Shown here: positions 43,286-52,235 of the stretch, in pieces | How positions within the stretch are numbered: position 1 is the stretch's first letter | How the letters are laid out: each line of letters opens with the position of its first letter | From: Nocardia brasiliensis NBRC 14402 | GTDB taxonomy: Bacteria; Actinomycetota; Actinomycetes; Mycobacteriales; Mycobacteriaceae | DNA: 64,000 bases | Direction: 5' to 3' | Assembly (NCBI RefSeq): GCF_000308475.2 | Contig: NZ_BAFT02000079.1 | Location: forward strand, 116,150 to 180,149 | Notes under the pieces: model-generated | The model's database searches: none | Told to the model about the DNA's origin: nothing | The model's input: only the letters and a program-made list of their open reading frames with translations | Made by a program: the position numbers and the translations under genes

Positions 43286-43368
43286 TGGGGCGGGAGGGAT
43301 TCGAACCCACTCAGCGCGTGGCACTCGGTTTACAGCCGAGCCCGACTCTCCAACGTCGACGCCGCCCC
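43286..43368 (-). tRNA. tRNA-Tyr (anticodon GTA), atypical
   Basis: 83 nt on the minus strand. The acceptor stem is a perfect 7 bp (GGGGCGG/CCGCCCC) with discriminator A. The D-stem is TCGA/TCGG, the anticodon arm CTCGG-CTGTAAA-CCGAG with anticodon GTA, the variable region 13 nt, and the T-loop TTCGAAT. Oddities: position 8 is C rather than T, position 14 is C rather than A, the T-stem has a T-T mismatch at 50-64, and CCA is not encoded (CG follows the discriminator). It may be a divergent or secondary Tyr tRNA or a pseudo-tRNA; the long variable region agrees with bacterial tRNA-Tyr. Confidence 0.7.
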
Positions 43369-43600
43369 GAATCGCTCGACAGCGCACTGCGTTTCAGCGC
43401 GATCGGTCGAACGGTCGAACGGTCGAACACGGCGATATCGCGCTACCTGCACGTCCGCCCTCCTTCGGCCTTTCGAAAGTCTCCGATCCCATCGTGCCAA
43501 ACCGGCCCACCCCTTCCAACCCATTTTCGCTCCTGCCGGGCTCGGGTGCGGTGCGCTCCGTCGATGAAGTCGGTGCGCTGTATGAGAGTGACGGACGGGT

Positions 43601-44020
43601 TCAGGGGTTCATCTGCTGGGTGAAGCGGAGCAGGTTGCCGGAGGGGTCCAGGAAGGCGCAGTCGCGGGTGCGGTCGGGGCGGGTGATGGGTTCTTGGATG
43701 ACTTCGGTGCCGGCGGCCTCGAGGCGCTCGAAGGTGCTGTCGCAGTCGGTCGTTCGGAACTCCAGGCGACCGAGTAGGCCGACGGTCATCAGGTCCTCGA
43801 TCGCCCGGCGGTCGGCCGGTGAGATGCCGGGGACGGCGTCCGGGGTTTCGAGAACGATCCGGACCGGCGGTTGCGCCGACGGGCCGAGGTGCAGTGACAG
43901 CTTTCCGTCGGGTTCGCCGTGGACCTCGAGACCGAGCACGTCGCGATAGAAGTCGACCGCCCGGCCGAGGTCGTGGACGGCGAGGCGCAGGGTCGTGAGG
44001 CGCAGATCCAGGTCGGTCAT
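43601..44020 (-). CDS. VOC (glyoxalase/bleomycin resistance fold) protein
   Basis: 139 residues from ATG 44020. TTLRLAVHDLGRAVDFYRDV opens the first beta-alpha-beta-beta-beta unit, and DCAFLDPSGNLLRFTQ closes the second. Metal-ligand positions are only partly conserved. ATGA overlap with the sigma factor gene upstream shows translational coupling, so this is the sigma factor's operon partner. Reaction unknown. Confidence 0.82.
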   Translation of the reverse strand: MTDLDLRLTTLRLAVHDLGRAVDFYRDVLGLEVHGEPDGKLSLHLGPSAQPPVRIVLETPDAVPGISPADRRAIEDLMTVGLLGRLEFRTTDCDSTFERLEAAGTEVIQEPITRPDRTRDCAFLDPSGNLLRFTQQMNP

Positions 44021-44901
44021 GCTTCGTCCGCGTTGCGTCCGGCGGCCGGGTCGACGAGATAGACGATGGTCGAGTCGGTGATCCGCTGGGTGTCGGTTTC
44101 GACGTCGACGCGGGTGATCTTCCCGTCGCGCACGGTGAAGCCGATGACCGCCCGCGCCTGCCCGCGATGCAGCCACACCGCCGCCGGGACGCCGTCGACC
44201 AGTGCGAGCCGCGCCGCTTGCGCTCGCCCGGAGAAGAACGCCGCGACCGCAGTACCGCCGCGGATCTCGCCGACCACGGCATCGGGATCGAGCAACTCGA
44301 CGAGGGCCTCGAAATCCCCGTGCCGGGACGCGGCGAGGAAGGCGGCGACGACCTCCCGCTTGCGTGATCGCGCCGCTCCGGAGGCCTCCGCCGCGCCCTG
44401 CACCCGCCGCCGGGCCCGGCTGGCGAGCTGCCGTGCAGCCACCGGAGTGCGGTCGATGATCTCGCCGATCTCGCCGAACGACACCGCGAAGATGTCGTGC
44501 AGCACGAACGCCAACCGCTCGGCCGGGGTCAGCACATCGAGCACCACCAGCAGCGCGACGCCCACCGAATCGGCCAGCAGTGCTTCGTTTTCCGGCCCGG
44601 CCGGGGCCGTGTGCCGCAGGTCGGCGGCCGGCTCCGCAGGTTCGGGCGGCAGCGCTCCGGCCGACTCCTCACGACGGACGCGACGGGCCTCGAGCATGTT
44701 CAGGCAGACCCTGGCGACCACCGTCGTCAACCATCCGGCCGGGTTCTCGATCTGGTCGGTGTCGGCCCGCCCGACCCGCAGCCACGCCTCCTGCACGGCG
44801 TCCTGGGCCTCTTCGGGTGATCCGAGCATGCGATAGGCCACCGCCTGCAACCGGTCTCTGTGCTCGGTGAACTGTTCGCTCAACCAGTCCTGCTCGGCCA
44901 T
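44017..44901 (-). CDS. ECF sigma factor, SigJ type (with C-terminal SnoaL-like domain)
   Basis: 294 residues. Region 2 includes LQAVAYRMLGSPEEAQDAVQ and EAWLRV; region 4 includes LTPAERLAFVLHDIFAVSFG and EIGEIIDRTPVAARQLASRA. After residue 180 comes an NTF2/SnoaL-like domain (AFLAASRHGDFEALVELLDP). This is the ECF41/SigJ architecture, in which the extension takes the place of an anti-sigma factor. Relatives are usually linked with a redox or VOC-type enzyme; here VOC genes lie on both sides. Start ATG 44901. Confidence 0.92.
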   Translation of the reverse strand: MAEQDWLSEQFTEHRDRLQAVAYRMLGSPEEAQDAVQEAWLRVGRADTDQIENPAGWLTTVVARVCLNMLEARRVRREESAGALPPEPAEPAADLRHTAPAGPENEALLADSVGVALLVVLDVLTPAERLAFVLHDIFAVSFGEIGEIIDRTPVAARQLASRARRRVQGAAEASGAARSRKREVVAAFLAASRHGDFEALVELLDPDAVVGEIRGGTAVAAFFSGRAQAARLALVDGVPAAVWLHRGQARAVIGFTVRDGKITRVDVETDTQRITDSTIVYLVDPAAGRNADEA

Positions 44902-45002
44902 CTGTCACGTTCCTTTGTCCGGGGCTGTCATACCTATTGACCGGCCACACCACACCGATGTGACAACCCGCCGGTCCACGCCTCGAATCCCCAGGGAGAA
45001 GT

Positions 45003-45416
45003 ATGAAAGCGCATGTGAGTTCGATCCTGCTCGGCGTCGCGGATCTGGAGCGGTCCAAGCAGTTCTATGTCGACGGACTGGGCTGGAAGATCAAGGACGA
45101 CTACGGCGTATCGGTGTTCTTCGAGCCGGACGGCGGTTCCCGGGTCGGCTTCTACGGTCGCGAAGGGTTGGCCGGTCAGGTGGGCACGAGCCCGGAGGGC
45201 AGCGGCTTCAGCGGACTGGTCCTGACCTACGTCGTCCGGAGCGAAGAGCGTGTCGCGGAGATCGTCGCCGAGGCCGAGAAGGCAGGAGCCACCGTGCTCA
45301 AACCCGCGGGCGCGCTGCCCTGGGGCGGGTACGGCGGCTCCTTCGCCGATCCGGACGGCTACATCTGGAGCCTCGGCTACAGCGCCGAGGGAACCGACCA
45401 GCCATATGCGGAATAG
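45003..45416 (+). CDS. VOC-fold protein
   Basis: 137 residues, ATG 45003 with GGGAGAA upstream. MKAHVSSILLGVADLERSKQ starts the first module and GGSFADPDGYIWSLGYS ends the second. It diverges from the sigma factor gene across about 100 bp, a natural place for a SigJ-controlled promoter. It is followed 53 bp later by another VOC gene. Confidence 0.83.
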   Translation: MKAHVSSILLGVADLERSKQFYVDGLGWKIKDDYGVSVFFEPDGGSRVGFYGREGLAGQVGTSPEGSGFSGLVLTYVVRSEERVAEIVAEAEKAGATVLKPAGALPWGGYGGSFADPDGYIWSLGYSAEGTDQPYAE

Positions 45417-45469
45417 CGGCTGCGGCAATAGATCTGACGAGGACCGGCTTTGAAGGAGGAAACGTGCCG

Positions 45470-45856
45470 ATGCACATGAAAACCGTCATGCTCGGCGTGC
45501 GAGATCTGAACCGCGCCAAGCAGTTCTACGCCGAGGGACTGGGCTGCGAAATAGACAAGGACACCCGCAAGTTCGTCGCGTTGCGGTTGAACGACGGGGC
45601 CTTGAACCTGGCACTCTACGAATGGGACGCGGCGGCAGCCGATGCCGGTGTTCCCGCAGCAGGTTCCGGCTTCCGCGGTGCCTCGTTCCACATCAGTCCC
45701 GACTCGCGGGCGGCGGTGGACGCGATCATGCGCACCGCCGTCGCCGCGGGCGCCGAGGTGGTCAAAGATCCGGGCCCGGCCGAATGGGGCGGGTACTACG
45801 GCTATTTCAGCGACCCGGACGGCTACCTGTGGAAGGTGACCACCGCCGGTTCGTGA
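45470..45856 (+). CDS. VOC-fold protein
   Basis: 128 residues from ATG 45470, 9 nt after GGAGGA; GTG 45464 and ATG 45476 are alternatives. KTVMLGVRDLNRAKQFYAEG and GYYGYFSDPDGYLWKVTT mark the two VOC modules. It resembles the gene before it and is probably a duplicate co-transcribed with it. Convergent with the carboxylesterase, 5 bp between stops. Confidence 0.83.
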   Translation: MHMKTVMLGVRDLNRAKQFYAEGLGCEIDKDTRKFVALRLNDGALNLALYEWDAAAADAGVPAAGSGFRGASFHISPDSRAAVDAIMRTAVAAGAEVVKDPGPAEWGGYYGYFSDPDGYLWKVTTAGS

Positions 45857-45861
45857 TCCGG

Positions 45862-47391
45862 TCAGGTCAGCCAGAGCCGGTGTTGGGCGGCGAACGCGTC
45901 GGTGCGGACCTGGCTCTGCGCCGACCAGATCATGGCTTGCCGCTGTGCGAGAGTGTAGCGCGGCCAATCCTGGCCGGGGTCGGTCGCTTTCACGAAGGCG
46001 ACCCAGGCGGCATGGACCGCGTCGGCGATGGCTTGCGGCGGTGCGGCGCCCTCGGCCTCGGTGACGCCCGGCGCGCGCAGCAGATCGAAGGCGAAGGGTA
46101 GGTCCAGGCAGTGCGCCGCCATGCCCTGATAGCTCGGAGATGTTGCGGTCCACTCGAATTCGTAGAGCCAGGTGGGCAGGTTCCGGGCGGCTCGTGCCTC
46201 GGCGATCCGGTAGGAGGGGCCGCGAATGATCGTGTCGCTGATGGCCTGTCCGGCAAGTTCGGTGGGGTTCGCGCCGGGGTAGGCGGCGTGCAGCGCGTCC
46301 GGATCGACGCCGCGGCCCGCTTGGGCGAGCGGGCTCGCGGCGGCCGCGTCCGGCTGCTGAGCGGCCATGGTCGCCGCCATGTTGAATTCGTGTCTGGTGA
46401 AGCCGAGTAGGAGCGGAATATCGCCGCCCGCAACGCTTTTCAACAGCGCGGGGGTGGACTCTGGGATCAGCGCACCGTCGGCGAACGGTGCGAGGCCGAG
46501 CATCGGTACGGATTCACTGCCGGGGCCGGGCGCTTGCAGCGCGTCCTGCATATCGAGCAGCGTGTTCTCGGGCACCGCGCGCAGCGCCGCCGCGGTCGCG
46601 GGCACACCGGTGCGCCGGGTGAACAACTCGGCCACCGCATGCCCGGCGGCGAGCTCGTTCGGTTGTGTCACCGCCCCGGACGCACAGATGCCGGCCCGGA
46701 ACAACCCGCGCGCGGCAGGAGTGGCCAGTAGCGCCCAGACCGCGCCGCCTCCCGCGGACTGGCCTGCGACGGTGACCTTGTCCGGATCGCCGCCGAAAGC
46801 GGCGATATTGTCGCGGACCCAGCGCAGGGCGGCTATCCAGTCGAGTACCGCCCGATTGTCCGGGGCGCCGTCCAGGCGCAGGAACCCGTCGATCCCGAGC
46901 CGGTACCCGACCGAAACCACGATCACACCATCACGATTGAAGGACGCGCCGTCATACCAGGGGCTGGCCGGACTGCCCGCGACGAAGCCGCCGCCGTGGA
47001 TCCACACCAGCACCGGCAGCCCGCGGGCGGCCGGATCGGGCGTGAAGACGTTCACGCTGAGGATGGCGTCGCCGGGGATGCTCGGTTCGGGGATGGTCGT
47101 CACCGCGGCCAGTGATCGGCGCTGCGCGGTGGGTCCGTAAGCGGTGCATTCGAGCGTTTCGGTCCAGGGCGTGGGTGGTGCGGGCGCGGCGAACCGCAAC
47201 TCGCCGACCGGCGGTTGCGCGAACGGCACTCCGAGGAAGGCCAGGCCGGTGTCGCGGCGGACACCCCGGACCGGGCCGTAGGTCGTCCGGACGACGTCCG
47301 AAGGCGAGCGCTCGGTGGCGCAGGCCGCCGCGACCGCGAGGGCACCTGCGCCCAGCAGGACGGTGCGGCGCCGGATGTGCGCAGTGGACAT
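45862..47391 (-). CDS. Type-B carboxylesterase, exported lipoprotein
   Basis: 509 residues from ATG 47391. The N-terminus MSTAHIRRRTVLLGAGALAV ends with a lipobox-like VAAAC. Serine nucleophile in VTVAGQSAGGGAVW, oxyanion loop VWIHGGGFVAGSP and the carboxylesterase opening GPVRGVRRDTGLAFLGVPFA are all typical. It hydrolyses carboxylic esters at the cell envelope. The ROK regulator gene is divergent, 62 bp between starts, and may control it. Confidence 0.88.
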   Translation of the reverse strand: MSTAHIRRRTVLLGAGALAVAAACATERSPSDVVRTTYGPVRGVRRDTGLAFLGVPFAQPPVGELRFAAPAPPTPWTETLECTAYGPTAQRRSLAAVTTIPEPSIPGDAILSVNVFTPDPAARGLPVLVWIHGGGFVAGSPASPWYDGASFNRDGVIVVSVGYRLGIDGFLRLDGAPDNRAVLDWIAALRWVRDNIAAFGGDPDKVTVAGQSAGGGAVWALLATPAARGLFRAGICASGAVTQPNELAAGHAVAELFTRRTGVPATAAALRAVPENTLLDMQDALQAPGPGSESVPMLGLAPFADGALIPESTPALLKSVAGGDIPLLLGFTRHEFNMAATMAAQQPDAAAASPLAQAGRGVDPDALHAAYPGANPTELAGQAISDTIIRGPSYRIAEARAARNLPTWLYEFEWTATSPSYQGMAAHCLDLPFAFDLLRAPGVTEAEGAAPPQAIADAVHAAWVAFVKATDPGQDWPRYTLAQRQAMIWSAQSQVRTDAFAAQHRLWLT

Positions 47392-47453
47392 GGCAGACCT
47401 CGATTCGGTTCGTGGGACCTCGGTATGTTCGCGAGTCGACGGCGAATCAGTCA

Positions 47454-48734
47454 ATGGTTGAAAAAATTCGTGACCTGCATAGTCTCAGAGAGGTGGAGAC
47501 CAGTGGGGCGCACGATTCGGTGGCGGTGCGGCGACGCAACCTGGGTGCGGTGCTGCGGCATATCGCCGAGCACGGCCCGTGCGCGCGCACGGAGATCGCG
47601 GTGGCGACCGGTCTGTCGCACGCCTCGGTCACCACCATGGTGGCCGATCTCGCGGTGCGCGGACTGGTACGGGAAGACGGGGTGCGGAATCTCGGCGGAC
47701 GGGGCAGACCACGGCGACTACTCCGGCTGGTGGCGCGGCGTGCGGTGACGGTCGCCGTGCAGATCAGTGCCGAGCACGTGCGCGTTGCCCTCGCCGACCT
47801 CGCGGGAACCCTTGTATGGCAGGACATGTCGCCGCACGACGGCGCCGCCGGTGTCCCGGCGGCGCTCGCCGACCGGATCGCGGACGCGGTACGACGGGCA
47901 CGAGCCGCGGCTCCCGGTGCGGAGCTGGTGCGCGTCGCGGTGGCGATGGCCGGGCCGGTCGCTGCGGACGCCGCCCGAACCGTGCTCGTCGCACCGGATT
48001 TCGGCTGGTTGCGTCCGGTTCGCCTGCGCGCGCTGATCGATCGGCGGCTCCCGGAGCTGACCTGCCCGATCGACGTGATCAACGACGCGAACGCCGCCGC
48101 GCTCGCTGAATACCACGCGCACCCGGGGCGGCCGCGAGCCGTGGTCTACCTCGCGGCAGGCACCGGAATCGGCGGGGGCGTCGTGCTGGATGGTGTCATC
48201 CACACCGGCAGCCACGGGGTCGCGGGCGAGCCGGGACACATGCCGGTCGCCTTCGACGGGCCGCTGTGCGTTTGCGGTGCCCGTGGTTGTCTGGTGTGTT
48301 ACGCCGGTCCCGAAGCGGTGCTCGGTGCCGCCGGCCTCGGTGATCTGTTGCGGCGCAACGGACTGGCACCCGCCGCCGCTGAACTCGTCGCGGCGTTGGA
48401 GCGGGGTGACGAGCGCGCGCTCGCCGCGATCGCGAGTGCCGGGCGCGCGGTGGGGGCGGCGATCCTGTCCATCACCGCGCTGCTCGACATCGACGAGGTG
48501 ATCCTGGGCGGCACACTCGCGCAATGGTTTCCGTGGCTGGATCCGATCATCCGTCAGCAGTTCGCCGGACGCAGCGCCCTCGTGCCCACGCTCGCACCGG
48601 AAGTCGCCCCCGCCCATCTCGGACCCGACGCCGCCCTGCTCGGCGTAGTCGAATTCGCCCGCCGCGCAGCACTGTCCGACCCTGCCACCGTCCCACGCCT
48701 GCACCACCCGCCCGTCGCGCAACCCTCGACCTGA
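47454..48734 (+). CDS. ROK-family regulator / sugar kinase
   Basis: 426 residues from ATG 47454; a GTG at 47493 is an alternative. The N-terminal winged helix has RTEIAVATGLSHASVTTMVA. The ROK fold follows with phosphate loop YLAAGTGIGGGVVLDGV and zinc motif CVCGARGCL (CxCGxxGC). The N-terminal DNA-binding domain marks it as a transcriptional regulator of the NagC/XylR kind. Divergent from the carboxylesterase. The inducing sugar cannot be told. Confidence 0.88.
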   Translation: MVEKIRDLHSLREVETSGAHDSVAVRRRNLGAVLRHIAEHGPCARTEIAVATGLSHASVTTMVADLAVRGLVREDGVRNLGGRGRPRRLLRLVARRAVTVAVQISAEHVRVALADLAGTLVWQDMSPHDGAAGVPAALADRIADAVRRARAAAPGAELVRVAVAMAGPVAADAARTVLVAPDFGWLRPVRLRALIDRRLPELTCPIDVINDANAAALAEYHAHPGRPRAVVYLAAGTGIGGGVVLDGVIHTGSHGVAGEPGHMPVAFDGPLCVCGARGCLVCYAGPEAVLGAAGLGDLLRRNGLAPAAAELVAALERGDERALAAIASAGRAVGAAILSITALLDIDEVILGGTLAQWFPWLDPIIRQQFAGRSALVPTLAPEVAPAHLGPDAALLGVVEFARRAALSDPATVPRLHHPPVAQPST

Positions 48735-48913
48735 GATGCATCACCTGATCTGCTGAGCCTGGGCAGAAGGCCGGTCTGGTCGACAGAGCGTCTCTGATAG
48801 GCAGGGCGATCGACCGCCTGCGCGAGCGCTGTGCCGAACGGAGTGCTGCCGGGCGCGGTGCGGCGGCACGGGGTCGGGGCGGTGCAGTGCAGCGGGGTCC
48901 ATAAGCTGCAGGG

Positions 48914-49285
48914 ATGGCTGATTCTGCGGCGGACGGTGCGAGCGTCACGAGGATGGCGGGGTTGGGGGCCCTGGTCGCGGTCGTGCTGGCACCTGTGGCG
49001 GCCGCGCTGGTCGCGATCGTCTACCGGTTTCCGGTGCCGCTGTCGGGTTACGCCCGCGGGTTCGGTGGGGCGGGGGAGGCGGCGTTGGGAAGTTTGTTCT
49101 ATCTGATCCTCGGTGGTGCTCCGGTGCTCGCGATCCTCGGGGTGTTGGGTGGTGTGGTCGCGGTTCGGGTGGCCGGTGCGGACCGACGTCGTGCCCGTAT
49201 CCTCACGCTCGGTGCGGCGGCGGGTTCGGCATTGCTGGCGGCAGTCGCGTTGGCGGTGCTCGAAATCTTCATCGGCGCTTGGTAG
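48914..49285 (+). CDS. Small membrane protein of unknown function
   Basis: 123 residues, ATG 48914 preceded by GCAGGG. Three hydrophobic segments (about residues 14-37, 58-85 and 96-119) separated by an RFPVPLSGYARGFGGAGEAA loop. No family recognised. The composition is like other actinobacterial three-helix membrane proteins. It stands alone. Confidence 0.6.
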   Translation: MADSAADGASVTRMAGLGALVAVVLAPVAAALVAIVYRFPVPLSGYARGFGGAGEAALGSLFYLILGGAPVLAILGVLGGVVAVRVAGADRRRARILTLGAAAGSALLAAVALAVLEIFIGAW

Positions 49286-49489
49286 TACGGGACCTGCCCG
49301 ACGATTCGCCGGCCGTGGCGCGCCCGATGATGGGCGGGTTGCGCCAAGCGAGTCCGGCGTTCGTGAGGTTGGTCGTGCTCGCGATCCGTCGTCCGCCCGC
49401 GTAGCGCCGAACGCGCCTGCGCGATGTACGTCGTGCCGCGTTTGGTAGACATCCCCTGGAATGTCGACGGGCTAGGGAGGGCGTGACGC

Positions 49490-50836
49490 ATGGACAGCGG
49501 TGAGAAAACCGACTCGGCCGAGCCCTCGCGCGCGGTGACCGGGTGGACAGTGGCTCTGATCTGTGTGGCGATCGTGGCCGGCGGCGTCATCGTGGGCGGG
49601 CTGCTGCACGAACGCGAGCCGGAGCTGACGACCGCGCCGGTGCCCGCGTCCAGCACGGAGGAGCCGTCGCGGGAACGGTCCTATGGCACCCCGCCGGTGG
49701 TGTTCCCGGTGGCGATTCCGGGTTGCGCCACCGTCGAGCCGCCCAGTGCGGGCACATCGATGGCCTTCGTGGAGTCGGCCGATTCCGGCTACGACAACCC
49801 CGCGTATCCGTGGTTCTCCGGTCCCAAGGCGGTCGCGATGTCGGAGGCGGCGCAGGATGCGCTGCCCGGTGAGGTTGAGCTGGCCTTCGCTTCCGTCGCG
49901 CATTCGCTGCGCTTCCGACCCATCACCGATCCCGAAGACTCCGGCGGGCCGTCCGGCTTCGGCGGCTGGACCAGTGCGGACGCCGTCCTGCGCCGGGGCA
50001 GTGCGACGGGAGATCTCAACCTCTCGGTGCGGCGCTCCACCGCGGCGGCTCCGCCCTGTGTGGCAGGCGATCTCGACGAACGCAAGCACCTGGCCGACGG
50101 GATCGTCGATGTCGACGACACCTGGTACGAGGTGGACGGCGTCCGCACCCTGTCGCGCACCGCGCACGCCTACCTGACCGACGGCACCGCGGTCACGGCC
50201 GCCGCCACCGACACCGATGGCGTGAACCATTCCGGCACAGTGCCGTTGAGCCTCGACGAGTTGGTCGCCGTGGTGACGGCACCGGGCTTGCGGGTCGGCG
50301 CACCGGTGCCACCCGGCACACCGGACGTGCCCGAATCCTGCAATGGCGAGACCGAGGGCGGCGGCACGATCGATCAGGCCACGGCTCGCAGGCTGGACGC
50401 CGTGCTGGCCGGGATCCCTCTCGACGGCCTCACCCTCGACCGGCCGTTGGGACAGTTGCGTCCTGCGGATTTCGGCGGCAACGGGGTGTGTCAGGCGGTC
50501 CGGATCACGACGCCGGGGCAACAGTCGCGGCTGGAGGTCGCCGTCCTCACGGGGCAGCGTCTGCCGAACCTTTCGGCCCCTGCATCAGACGGCGAGCGCG
50601 TGACCTCGCGCCGGCTGCCGGACGGAACCGTCGTCGAGACGCGGGAGTCGCGTTTCACGACGACATCGACGCAGCCTGGGGCGCAACCTGTGCCGCAGCT
50701 CATCCGTTCGGTCACGGTCACCCGCGCGTCGGGCGCCCGGGTTCGCGTCGGCACCACCGTCGACGAGCCCGCCCCTGCCTTGACGTTCGAGAGGCTCGAG
50801 GCGATCGCCCTGACGCCAGGTCTCGAGGTCCGGTGA
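49490..50836 (+). CDS. Membrane-anchored extracytoplasmic protein, unknown family
   Basis: 448 residues. One membrane helix near residues 20-42 (VALICVAIVAGGVIVGGLLH) is followed by a Thr/Ser/Pro-rich linker and a large outside domain of about 380 residues. Six scattered cysteines could form disulphides. No known domain is recognised. It overlaps the next gene's ATG by one base (TGATG), so the two are translationally coupled and probably work together. GGGAGGG lies upstream of ATG 49490. Confidence 0.72.
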   Translation: MDSGEKTDSAEPSRAVTGWTVALICVAIVAGGVIVGGLLHEREPELTTAPVPASSTEEPSRERSYGTPPVVFPVAIPGCATVEPPSAGTSMAFVESADSGYDNPAYPWFSGPKAVAMSEAAQDALPGEVELAFASVAHSLRFRPITDPEDSGGPSGFGGWTSADAVLRRGSATGDLNLSVRRSTAAAPPCVAGDLDERKHLADGIVDVDDTWYEVDGVRTLSRTAHAYLTDGTAVTAAATDTDGVNHSGTVPLSLDELVAVVTAPGLRVGAPVPPGTPDVPESCNGETEGGGTIDQATARRLDAVLAGIPLDGLTLDRPLGQLRPADFGGNGVCQAVRITTPGQQSRLEVAVLTGQRLPNLSAPASDGERVTSRRLPDGTVVETRESRFTTTSTQPGAQPVPQLIRSVTVTRASGARVRVGTTVDEPAPALTFERLEAIALTPGLEVR

Positions 50837-52224
50837 TGCGCTCCGTTCCCGGATTGCGCGGACTGATCCTCGCCGCGGTGGCCGCCGTACTCACCACGGC
50901 GGGTGCGGTTTACGTGCTGACCCAGCCCGCGGACGGCGTCCGCAAGATCACCGGCACCGCGGCCGCGGCGCCCGGTCTGGCCTGGTCCGTCGCCGCCGCC
51001 ACCCTCGGCGACGGCGGGCTGGAGTTCCGTGATCCTGTCGCGGGCACCGAATTCGACGTCGGCGGACCGGGATTCATCGATGCGGGCGACATCCTGGTCA
51101 CGGTGATCGGCGTCGCGAACGGCGATATGGCGCTGCGGGATCCGATGCTGGCCGGCATAGATGCGCGGTCCGGCGCGGTGCGCTGGCGTGCACCCGCTCC
51201 CGACCTGCGTGGTTGCGCGGCGACCCCGGCCGACGGCCGAATTGTGTGTTACGCCAACGCTTCCGAGACCTCTGAGCTGATCGGCTACGACATCGGCAGC
51301 GGAAAGATCACCCGCACGCCCACGCCCTGGCTGGTCTTCGCGCTGGCGAACCTCGGTGATCGCGTCTATGTCGCCGAGGGCGATGTCGAATCCGACGACG
51401 TGCGGGTGCACGCCGGAACGTTCGCGGACCCGCAGGCGTACTGGTCCCGCGACTTCGCCATGGGCACGGCCTGGGAGGACCTGTCGGGCGACGCCCTGAC
51501 GGTGACCGACGGTCAGGGCGTGCTCGCCCTCGGTGCCGGGCTCGCGGGATTCGATCTCGACACGGGCGCGCCCACTTGGACGGCGGAACTGAACGGATGC
51601 TCGCGCGCATCGGGCGTCCGTGGCGCAGTGGTCCAGCGCGTGCACACCGAGTGCGCTGGCTATCGGGTCACCGGCTCCGACCTGCTCGACCGCACCGGCC
51701 GGGTGATCGCGACGACCGATCACGCAGCCACACAGCCTCTTTCGATCGACAAACCGGCCGACGACACCGTCCCGGTGCTGCTCGCCGACAGTGCCCGCGA
51801 TCGCCGCACCGGTGCGGTCGTCTGGACCAACTCGGATCTCGTCACCGCATCGCGCGCGACCGAGACCGGCAACACCAGCATGGGCACCGCGATCGCCGTC
51901 GTCGGCGAGGCTGCGTTGCTCCGAGATGATCAGGCGCACACCATGACCGGCCTGGACATGCGCACGGGCCACCGATTGTGGCAGGTCCGTGCCGAGCGCT
52001 ACGGCACGGCAGCCGCCTGGGACGGGAAGGTGGTCGTCCTGTCCGATGCCACCGGCCTGTGGGCGGTTGACCCGAAAATCGGTGCGACGGTGTGGGATAT
52101 CCCGTTCACCGCGGTGGACGTCACGCCCGAAGCGCTGAGCGGCGGCGGGCAATTGCGCGCCCGCTCCACGGGCCACTTCCTTTACGCCTCCGCCCGCACC
52201 CTGATCGCGTTACGTCCACTGTGA
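50836..52224 (+). CDS. Exported PQQ-like beta-propeller protein
   Basis: 462 residues with an N-terminal membrane anchor (LRGLILAAVAAVLTTAGAVY). The rest shows repeated blades with patterns like GIDARSGAVRWRAPAPDL, GFDLDTGAPTWTAEL, GLDMRTGHRLWQV and AVDPKIGATVWDI, each ending in the propeller strand motif. PQQ itself need not be bound. It is coupled to the preceding anchored protein, suggesting a two-part surface complex. Function unknown. Confidence 0.82.
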   Translation: MRSVPGLRGLILAAVAAVLTTAGAVYVLTQPADGVRKITGTAAAAPGLAWSVAAATLGDGGLEFRDPVAGTEFDVGGPGFIDAGDILVTVIGVANGDMALRDPMLAGIDARSGAVRWRAPAPDLRGCAATPADGRIVCYANASETSELIGYDIGSGKITRTPTPWLVFALANLGDRVYVAEGDVESDDVRVHAGTFADPQAYWSRDFAMGTAWEDLSGDALTVTDGQGVLALGAGLAGFDLDTGAPTWTAELNGCSRASGVRGAVVQRVHTECAGYRVTGSDLLDRTGRVIATTDHAATQPLSIDKPADDTVPVLLADSARDRRTGAVVWTNSDLVTASRATETGNTSMGTAIAVVGEAALLRDDQAHTMTGLDMRTGHRLWQVRAERYGTAAAWDGKVVVLSDATGLWAVDPKIGATVWDIPFTAVDVTPEALSGGGQLRARSTGHFLYASARTLIALRPL

Positions 52225-52235
52225 CGAACGACCGC

